Part shown: piece by piece, positions 7,398 to 12,369 of the stretch | Position numbering within the stretch: position 1 is the first letter of the stretch | Layout of the letters: each line of letters begins with the position of its first letter | Origin: Clostridia bacterium | Lineage (GTDB): Bacteria; Bacillota_A; Clostridia; Oscillospirales; CAG-382 | DNA: 12,369 bases | Reading direction: 5' to 3' | Assembly (NCBI GenBank): GCA_017517985.1 | Contig: JAFWWX010000300.1 | Location: 1 to 12,369, forward strand | Notes under the pieces: generated by a model | What the model was told of the DNA's origin: nothing | Database searches by the model: none | The model's input: only the letters and a program-made list of their open reading frames with translations | Position numbers and translations under genes: made by a program

Positions 7398-8102
7398 TTA
7401 AACAATTTTCATTGGGCAAAATTGCAAATAATCACAAGAAACAAGCTGAAGCTTCATTCCGTAGAATTCCTTATCAAGCTGGGCTTCGCTCACTCCGTGA
7501 AGATGACCGAAATAAACCGTTTCAATTCCGTGACGGTAAAGGACATTAATTATATCGTCATTCATAAAGGAGCCGAAAATCGGCGGATAATGGAGAAAAA
7601 CAATAATTTCAGCATCTGAATACAATTCCTTCAGTTTTTCTCCTTCGCAAAGCGACATTTCAAGTCTTTGTGCCTCGCGTTTTATAATCTTCTCATCTTC
7701 CTTTTTTACCCCAATTTCATCTATCCAGCCTCTTGTTCCGCAGATGATTTTACCATCGGAATAATAGGCATTGTTGAAAAGGAAGTTTATTGTTGAAAAT
7801 CCCTTTTCCTCACAGAAACGATTCATTTTTGTCAAAGTATCCCACCAATAATCGTGGTTGCCTTTTCCGATAATCTTTCTTCCGGGAAGCTCGTTTATAA
7901 AACGCATATCAGCTTCGACATTTGAAAGTCCCATTGCCCAAGAAATGTCTCCCGGCATTACAACGGTATCCTTCTCACAAACAAGTCTTTGCCAATTTTC
8001 GCTTATTCTTTCAGCGTGGTTTTCCCAGTTCCTTCCGAAAATGTCCATAGGCTTATCGGTACTAAAGGATAAATGGGGGTCTGAAATTGTAAACAGTGCC
8101 AT
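7398..8102 (-). CDS. Calcineurin-type metallophosphoesterase
   Basis: A 234-residue cytosolic phosphohydrolase of the metallophosphoesterase superfamily; the substrate cannot be told from sequence. The dinuclear-metal motifs are all present: Asp8 and His10 in SDPHLS, Asp52 in GDISW, GNHD (81-84), His171 in LHYPP and GHLHG (199-203). The protein ends soon after the last motif, so it is a compact single-domain enzyme without signal peptide or membrane segment. Homologues in Clostridia are usually annotated only as predicted phosphohydrolases. The ATG at 8102 has a weak GAGAG upstream. It lies upstream of tig and is divergent from the DUF1540 gene. I see no terminator between its stop and the tig promoter, so some read-through into tig is possible. 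Confidence 0.9.
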   Translation of the reverse strand: MALFTISDPHLSFSTDKPMDIFGRNWENHAERISENWQRLVCEKDTVVMPGDISWAMGLSNVEADMRFINELPGRKIIGKGNHDYWWDTLTKMNRFCEEKGFSTINFLFNNAYYSDGKIICGTRGWIDEIGVKKEDEKIIKREAQRLEMSLCEGEKLKELYSDAEIIVFLHYPPIFGSFMNDDIINVLYRHGIETVYFGHLHGVSEAQLDKEFYGMKLQLVSCDYLQFCPMKIV

Positions 8103-8161
8103 AAGTCTCTCGCTTTCGGAAAAATTTTCTCATAATCCGCATATTTGTATTGTTTCCTGAA

Positions 8162-8188
8162 ATAATATTTCTGAAATACTACTGTCAA
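8162..8188 (-). promoter_or_regulatory. Promoter candidate of the metallophosphoesterase
   Basis: On the minus strand a perfect TTGACA (8183-8188) and TATTAT (8162-8167) are 15 bases apart, two short of optimal. The -35 abuts the ribosome binding site of the divergent DUF1540 gene (AAGGAAGG, 8187-8194). No convincing plus-strand promoter for DUF1540 was found in this 98-base gap. Confidence 0.4.
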
Positions 8189-8200
8189 GGAAGGTACGCT

Positions 8201-8407
8201 ATGAACAACGGATTTTTTGATTCAAGTCTTTTCGGGAACAATATCCCCCAGCACATTCACGGAATACGGTGCGATGTAAAAAACTGTCTTTACCACGACG
8301 GCGACAACTACTGCACTGCAAACCGGATAAACATAGGTCCGAGCTTTGCCTCCTCCTGTACTGATACGGTTTGTGCCACCTTCAGACCTAAATCCAAGAA
8401 GGACTGA
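8201..8407 (+). CDS. Small cysteine-rich DUF1540 protein
   Basis: A 68-residue protein and the only plus-strand gene. It carries the DUF1540 pattern: I-R-C-D-V-K-N-C (Cys24, Cys29), then Cys38, and T-x-x-C-x-T-F (Cys58), with an extra Cys53. Four spaced cysteines suggest metal binding, probably zinc, but the role is unknown; the family is common in Clostridia and Bacilli, several of them spore formers. The start at 8201 follows AAGGAAGG by 6 bases; the frame is open 17 codons further upstream, but that extension is unconserved in look and has no ribosome binding site. It is divergent from the metallophosphoesterase and convergent with thrC, so it stands alone. Confidence 0.85.
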   Translation: MNNGFFDSSLFGNNIPQHIHGIRCDVKNCLYHDGDNYCTANRINIGPSFASSCTDTVCATFRPKSKKD

Positions 8408-8416
8408 CTTTTAAGT

Positions 8417-8432
8417 GGGGGACTTGAACCCC
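8417..8432. terminator. Short hairpin in the DUF1540-thrC convergent gap, weak bidirectional terminator
   Basis: GGGG (8417-8420) and CCCC (8429-8432) form a 4-bp stem, extendable across a bulge by AAG (8413-8415) with the CTT that overlaps and follows CCCC. It is followed on the plus strand by TTACATATTTT. It lies in the 34-base gap between two converging stops. It also resembles a tRNA T-arm on the minus strand (GGGGTTCAAGTCCCC), but no other tRNA part is present. Confidence 0.35.
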
Positions 8433-8441
8433 TTACATATT

Positions 8442-9929
8442 TTACTTTGTTATAAATCTTTCGGCAGCTTCCCAGAGCTGTTCTGTTTCCTTGCCTACAG
8501 TTTCCTTAAAGCGTACGCTTGCGCTTCTGAGATTTGCAAGCGGTGCAGGGATTTCTGTTCCTGTAAGCTCAGAGAGCTTGTCAAGGCACTCAAACGCATT
8601 TTCGCTTGCAGTATCACCAAGGGATTCTATAACATCATAAGGGAACTTATAGGGGCTTGCGGTGGAAGCAGTTACTACCTTTACACCGTCGTTTTTGCAG
8701 GCGTCAACAGCCGCACCTATACCTACTGCAGTATGGGGATCAACAATATATGAGTACTTATCAAAAATTGTTTTGATTGTCTTTGCTGTCTTTTCTTCGT
8801 CACTGTAGAATCCAAGGAGGTTCTTCTTTATTTCAGAGAAGATTTCAGGCTCAACAGTATACTTACCATCGGCGGAAAGTGCAGACATATAACCTTTAAC
8901 CTTTTCTGCTCCTGCAACACAGTAAAGAAGTCTTTCAAGGTTTGAGGAAATAAGAATGTCCATAGACGGAGACATGGTTGTATAGAATTCTCTATTTCTG
9001 TCGTAGGTTCCGGTTTCAAGGAAGTCTGTGAGAATATTGTTCTTATTGGAAGCACAGATAAGGTTTCTTACGGGAAGTCCCATTCTCTTTGCAAGATATG
9101 CAGCAAAGATGTTACCAAAGTTTCCTGTGGGAACAGCTATATCAATCTGCTCACCAAGCTTTATATCACCCTCGGAAACAAGGTCACAGTATGCAGAAAT
9201 ATAGTAAACAATCTGAGGTGCAAGTCTGCCCCAGTTTATTGAGTTTGCACTTGAAAGGAAAAAGCCTTTTTCATTGAGCTTATCGGCAATTGCCTTATCG
9301 GAGAATATTTTCTTAACGCCTGTCTGTGCGTCGTCAAAGTTGCCGTTTATTGCACATACATATACATTATCGCCCTTCTGGGATGCCATCTGCAATTTCT
9401 GCATATCACTTACACCGTCATTGGGATAGAACACGCAGATTTTTACTCTGTCAACATCGCAGTAGCCCTCAAGAGCTGCCTTTCCGGTATCACCGCTTGT
9501 AGCTACAAGAATTACCGCCTGTCTTTTTTCGCCTGTCTTGTCTAGTGCCATAGAAAGAAGTCTTGGCATTATCTGAAGCGCCATATCCTTAAATGCACAA
9601 GTCGGGCCGTGCCACAGTTCAAGAACTCTGATGTCATTACCAAGTGCAATAACGGGTGCTGCTCCGCCGATGAACTTGTCTTCGGCGTATGCTGCGGATG
9701 CTGCCTTCATAAGTTCTTCCTTTGTGTAATCTGTAAGGTAAAGGGAAAGAACTTCCGCGGCTCTCTCGATATATGTTTTGTCGCAAAGGCTCTTTATGTA
9801 GTCAAGGTCAATTTCAGGAATAGATTCGGGCATAAAAAGTCCGCCGTCATCTGCTATCCCCTGCTTGATAACCTCTGCTGAAGTTTTTGCAATCTTTCTT
9901 TCCGTGTCTCTTGTGCTGAAGTAATTCAT
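8442..9929 (-). CDS. thrC: Threonine synthase (PLP-dependent, long type)
   Basis: It converts O-phosphohomoserine to threonine, the last step of threonine synthesis. The 495 residues match the longer threonine synthases with the N-terminal subdomain that begins MNYFSTRDTE. The PLP lysine is Lys114 in HGPTCAFKD; SGDTGKAA (145-152) and PTGNFGN (267-273) are the phosphate- and cofactor-binding loops. I start at 9929 because AAAGGA lies 8 bases upstream and the conserved STR motif begins there; the frame is open 12 codons further, but that stretch encodes a leader with a GCCGG hairpin. It follows the M19 dipeptidase by 42 bases and probably closes its operon. No thrA or thrB is in the window. Confidence 0.96.
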   Translation of the reverse strand: MNYFSTRDTERKIAKTSAEVIKQGIADDGGLFMPESIPEIDLDYIKSLCDKTYIERAAEVLSLYLTDYTKEELMKAASAAYAEDKFIGGAAPVIALGNDIRVLELWHGPTCAFKDMALQIMPRLLSMALDKTGEKRQAVILVATSGDTGKAALEGYCDVDRVKICVFYPNDGVSDMQKLQMASQKGDNVYVCAINGNFDDAQTGVKKIFSDKAIADKLNEKGFFLSSANSINWGRLAPQIVYYISAYCDLVSEGDIKLGEQIDIAVPTGNFGNIFAAYLAKRMGLPVRNLICASNKNNILTDFLETGTYDRNREFYTTMSPSMDILISSNLERLLYCVAGAEKVKGYMSALSADGKYTVEPEIFSEIKKNLLGFYSDEEKTAKTIKTIFDKYSYIVDPHTAVGIGAAVDACKNDGVKVVTASTASPYKFPYDVIESLGDTASENAFECLDKLSELTGTEIPAPLANLRSASVRFKETVGKETEQLWEAAERFITK

Positions 9930-9948
9930 TTTATGTGTCCTTTCTTTT

Positions 9949-9963
9949 GCCGGTCTTTCCGGC
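9949..9963. other. GCCGG/CCGGC hairpin in the dipeptidase-thrC gap
   Basis: A 5-bp perfect G/C stem with a 5-base loop lies between the dipeptidase stop and the thrC ribosome binding site. On the plus strand it is followed by ATTTTTG, like a terminator, but no plus-strand gene ends here. On the minus strand there is no U-tract; it may act as an mRNA processing or stability element of the thrC leader. Confidence 0.4.
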
Positions 9964-9971
9964 ATTTTTGT

Positions 9972-10922
9972 TTACTTTAGATTATTTATGTAAAAATTAT
10001 ACGCGTTATTAAAGAAAATGTCGTCTGCTGTACCCTCGGAAATTCCGTCTTTTATAAGTCTTTCATACAGCTTATCTATCTCAGATACATTTCTTATCAG
10101 GGGTGTCATTTTCGTGCCGTCCCAGTCGCAACCAAGACATACTGTTTTTTCTCCACCCATCTCAAGGCAGTAATATATATGCTGGGAAAGCTCACCTGTA
10201 AAATCATCCAAAAGCGTTACTTCTCTTGTTTCATATTTGCTTTTCACATGCCGGCAGCACAAATTAAGTCCCACAATACCGCCACGCCTTATTATTTCAC
10301 AAAGCTGGTCTTTTTTAAGGTTTCTGCCGTGAGAACAAATATCCGCATAGTTGGAATGAGATGCAACAAAGGGTTTGTCGCAGTGTTCTGCCGTATCATA
10401 AAAGCTTTTCTGCGACATATGGGAAACATCAACAACAATTCCAAGCTCCTCACATCTGCGTACTACTTGCTTGCCGAAAGATGTAAGTCCCAGGTCCGAA
10501 TCCCACGCACCGCCGATATTGCTGACACCGCCCCATACTGGAAGTACCTGTCGGACTCCGGCATCATACAGAACATCAAGCCTTTCAAGGCTTTTGCCAA
10601 TAAGTCGTACATCCTCCACTGCTTTTATAATACCACAGATTCCCCTGTCAGCACACTTTTTTATATCCGCCGAGGTTTTGCACGGCATTACTTTGTCAGG
10701 ATACTTTTGTATAAGAGTATCAAAATGAGCGTTGCTTTCAAGAAATTCTTCATAACTTTCCGCATCAGTTTTATTGTTGTCACAAAAGAAGGCACTGACA
10801 AAAAACTTCCTGCCAAATCTCTCAATTCTACCAAGCGAAACATCCGTTACATCGTTATACAAATCAAGATTTTTTCTGAACAGTTCAAAGGGGGTATCAC
10901 TGTGGGTGTCAAATATATCCAT
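9972..10922 (-). CDS. Membrane dipeptidase family (peptidase M19) enzyme
   Basis: A 316-residue zinc peptidase of the renal-dipeptidase (M19) family, which hydrolyses dipeptides and in some members D-amino-acid-containing ones. Metal and active-site residues are in place: His7 and Asp9 in DTHSDTP, Glu103 in AVEDVR (bridging ligand), His168 in DVSHMS, His189 in ASHSN, Arg200 in HGRN, and Asp266 in CDWDG. The length is typical of short bacterial members. There is no signal peptide or anchor, so despite the family name it should be cytosolic. The ATG at 10922 is preceded by AGGAG, which overlaps the yraN stop codon; the gap is only 12 bases, suggesting coupled expression. Its true substrate is unknown; neighbours give no specific hint beyond amino-acid metabolism (thrC). 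Confidence 0.92.
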   Translation of the reverse strand: MDIFDTHSDTPFELFRKNLDLYNDVTDVSLGRIERFGRKFFVSAFFCDNNKTDAESYEEFLESNAHFDTLIQKYPDKVMPCKTSADIKKCADRGICGIIKAVEDVRLIGKSLERLDVLYDAGVRQVLPVWGGVSNIGGAWDSDLGLTSFGKQVVRRCEELGIVVDVSHMSQKSFYDTAEHCDKPFVASHSNYADICSHGRNLKKDQLCEIIRRGGIVGLNLCCRHVKSKYETREVTLLDDFTGELSQHIYYCLEMGGEKTVCLGCDWDGTKMTPLIRNVSEIDKLYERLIKDGISEGTADDIFFNNAYNFYINNLK

Positions 10923-10934
10923 TGGGATTTTCTC

Positions 10935-11303
10935 CTAAAAGATTATATTGGTGCTGTGTATGATTTTTGGTTTTCCGTTAAATCTTCCGTCCTCAAAGCA
11001 AATTTCAACAAAGTCAAACCTTGACTTCATATCAGATGCCAAATCTTTTTTATCAAGTACGTATCTTTCGGCACAGCGTAGCATAAATGAAATCTTTTTT
11101 TCATCCATCGCCTCAGCTCCCGGAAAATCAGTTCCCAATCTTGTTTTCACCTCAACAAATACAAGGGTTTCACCGTCTTTTGCAATTATATCAAGCTCTC
11201 CGCCTCGTGTTACATAGTTTCTCTCAAGAATTTCAAGGCCCTTGCTTTGTAAGAATTCCGCGGCTATTTCCTCACCAAGAAAACCTTTTTCCTTATCTGT
11301 CAT
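10935..11303 (-). CDS. yraN: YraN family protein (UPF0102), endonuclease-like
   Basis: A 122-residue protein with the PD-(D/E)XK-like core of the family: GGELDIIAKDG with Glu36 and Asp38, then LVFVEVKTR with Glu51 and Lys53. The fold is that of restriction-type and Holliday-junction nucleases; a cellular role is not established. It starts at ATG 11301-11303, sharing one base with the rnhB stop (TGATG), and has only a weak AGAAAGAA upstream. This points to translational coupling with rnhB. The rnhB-yraN pairing is common in Firmicutes and other bacteria, suggesting a shared DNA-maintenance role. Confidence 0.94.
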   Translation of the reverse strand: MTDKEKGFLGEEIAAEFLQSKGLEILERNYVTRGGELDIIAKDGETLVFVEVKTRLGTDFPGAEAMDEKKISFMLRCAERYVLDKKDLASDMKSRFDFVEICFEDGRFNGKPKIIHSTNIIF

Positions 11304-11929
11304 CAGGTGTCATTCTTTCTCTCAAAATACTTTTTAAGGAAGCTCATTCTATGCTCCGGGCAGGGTCCGTATTTATCTATTGCCGCATAGTGGTCCTTTG
11401 TTCCGTAACCTTTATGTTTTGCAAAACCGTATTCTGGATATGTATTGTCAAGGTATTCCATACAGTAAATATCTCTTTCTGTTTTTGCAAGTATTGAAGC
11501 TGCTGCAATTGAAAGGGATATTCCGTCACCTCCGACAATTGCTCTTGCCTTGACATTTACCTTATCGAAGTCTCTAGAAATATTACCGTCGATAAGTGCA
11601 TTATCCGGCTTTACGGAAAGTCCCGAAATTGACCTTCTCATCGCAAGAAGCGAGGCTTCAAGAATATTAAATTCTTCAATCTCTGCCACTTCCGAGTATG
11701 CTACACAATAAGCTACTGCAAGCTCCTTTATTTTCGGAGCAAGTGCGAATCTCTTTTTCTCCGTAAGCTTTTTTGAGTCATTAAGAGCCTGAAATACTTC
11801 ATTATCTTCGTCAAGCGGTGGCAGAATAACAGCCGCCGCATATACTCTTCCAACAAGGGGACCTCTGCCTGCTTCGTCTACTCCGCAGACAATACCACCC
11901 ATTTCCTTTTCATATGTATCTGTAAGCAT
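11303..11929 (-). CDS. rnhB: Ribonuclease HII
   Basis: It cleaves RNA of RNA-DNA hybrids and single ribonucleotides in DNA. The 208 residues carry GVDEAGRGPLVGRVYAAAVI (16-35) with catalytic Asp18 and Glu19, DSKKL (51-55), Asp114 in LIDGN, Asp135 in GGDGIS, and SIAAASILAKTERD (140-153). The C-terminal HKGYGTKDH and GPCPEHRMSF are also typical. I start at ATG 11927-11929, with AAGGTGAG a few bases upstream. A later Met10 sits only one or two bases after AAAAGGAA and is less likely. It follows the methyltransferase-like gene by 12 bases and overlaps yraN by one base. Confidence 0.97.
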   Translation of the reverse strand: MLTDTYEKEMGGIVCGVDEAGRGPLVGRVYAAAVILPPLDEDNEVFQALNDSKKLTEKKRFALAPKIKELAVAYCVAYSEVAEIEEFNILEASLLAMRRSISGLSVKPDNALIDGNISRDFDKVNVKARAIVGGDGISLSIAAASILAKTERDIYCMEYLDNTYPEYGFAKHKGYGTKDHYAAIDKYGPCPEHRMSFLKKYFERKNDT

Positions 11930-11941
11930 ATCTCACCTTTT

Positions 11942-12369
11942 TCACCAAATAAACGGTATCATTCTGAATTTAACTTTTTTCTTAAACTCCGTATATCCGC
12001 ATAGCTCACTTTCAAGAAGTCTTTCCTCGTTCTTTATACGATATGCGATAATAAAGGGATAGAACAGAACAACAACGAGTGGCAAAAGCGAGCCGAGAAT
12101 AACAGGTATTGACAAAAACATAATTACTGTTGACAGATACATCGGATGTCGGACAACTCTGTAAAGGCCCTTGTCAATCACTTTCTGTCCCTCAAACACC
12201 TCTATATTTCTTGAAAGATATTCATTCTGACAAAGCACTACTCCGTAAAGGATATACCCAAAAAGGAACACTGCTGAAAATACGATTGAAACCCATAGCG
12301 GAACTCGTAAAATTCCGTATCTTTGACATATCCCCGAAAGGATAAATCCAAAAATAAACATTATTCCAC
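11942..12369 (-). CDS. Isoprenylcysteine carboxyl methyltransferase-like membrane protein, N-terminus off window
   Basis: The C-terminal 142 codons or so of an integral membrane protein of the ICMT/phospholipid-methyltransferase superfamily. Counting from the Met at 12361, hydrophobic segments lie at about 1-15, 20-44 and 78-107. The hallmark is GLYRVVRHPMY (65-75) followed by NEERLLE (111-117), the S-adenosylmethionine-binding C-terminal signature. The frame remains open to the window edge, and family members usually have a further N-terminal helix, so the Met at 12361 need not be the start. The substrate is unknown in bacteria, which lack prenylated CaaX proteins of the eukaryotic kind; lipids or small molecules are possible. 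It is the first visible gene of the rnhB-yraN-dipeptidase-thrC run. Confidence 0.85.
   Translation of the reverse strand, partial: GIMFIFGFILSGICQRYGILRVPLWVSIVFSAVFLFGYILYGVVLCQNEYLSRNIEVFEGQKVIDKGLYRVVRHPMYLSTVIMFLSIPVILGSLLPLVVVLFYPFIIAYRIKNEERLLESELCGYTEFKKKVKFRMIPFIW

Noticed and set aside
6842..7920. Further TGTCGAA boxes within tig (6842-6848) and the metallophosphoesterase (7914-7920)
   Set aside because: Single copies inside coding sequence, fully explained by codons; one or two are expected by chance in 12 kb.
9930..9965. Upstream extension of thrC (12 extra codons)
   Set aside because: No ribosome binding site before it, the conserved MNYFSTR start lies downstream, and the extension covers a hairpin.
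10179..11024. Long plus-strand reading frame (281 codons) opposite the dipeptidase and yraN genes
   Set aside because: It lies wholly antisense to two clear genes with intact motifs, has no ribosome binding site and no recognisable protein features.
1..12369. CRISPR arrays, tRNA or rRNA genes, prophage or toxin-antitoxin pairs
   Set aside because: No spaced direct repeats, no complete cloverleaf and no matching proteins were seen on either strand.

Overview
The window looks like chromosome from a low-to-moderate G+C Firmicute, most likely an anaerobic Clostridia (a gut Oscillospiraceae/Ruminococcaceae-type genome is my best guess). The reasons are the tig-clpP-clpX-lon-engB gene order, AGGAGG-like ribosome binding sites, TTGACA/TATAAT promoters, a DUF1540 four-cysteine protein and sequences resembling Spo0A boxes. 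This placement is inference; there is no rRNA here to anchor it. All genes but one lie on the minus strand, so transcription runs from high to low coordinates.

Right half, in transcription order: the 3' part of an isoprenylcysteine methyltransferase-like membrane protein (cut by the window edge), rnhB, yraN, an M19 membrane-dipeptidase-family enzyme and thrC. Gaps are 12, -1, 12 and 42 bases, so this reads as one operon. It ends at a convergent junction with a small plus-strand DUF1540 gene. Divergent from DUF1540 is a calcineurin-type metallophosphoesterase.

Left half, in transcription order: tig (trigger factor), an unrecognised AT-rich four-helix membrane protein, clpP, clpX, lon and engB (5' part only). 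This is the classic Firmicute proteostasis cluster: a ribosome-bound chaperone, the ClpXP protease and the Lon protease, followed by the ribosome-assembly GTPase EngB. It is divided into several transcription units. tig has its own TTGACA/TAAAAT promoter and a strong terminator. The membrane protein gene sits alone between that terminator and another hairpin. clpP-clpX are 18 bases apart and lon-engB 25 bases apart. The 393-base clpX-lon gap holds a MITE-like inverted-repeat element and the lon promoter region.

The coding content is ordinary core genome and I see no defence system, phage, CRISPR array or biosynthetic cluster. The points worth a second look are regulatory and structural: (i) a promoter architecture, GAATTTTGTCGA-N9-TATAAT, shared exactly by lon and the orphan membrane gene; (ii) perfect tandem TGTCGAA boxes 10 bp apart upstream of lon; (iii) a 124-bp MITE-like element just after clpX; and (iv) the AT-rich membrane protein gene interrupting tig-clpP.
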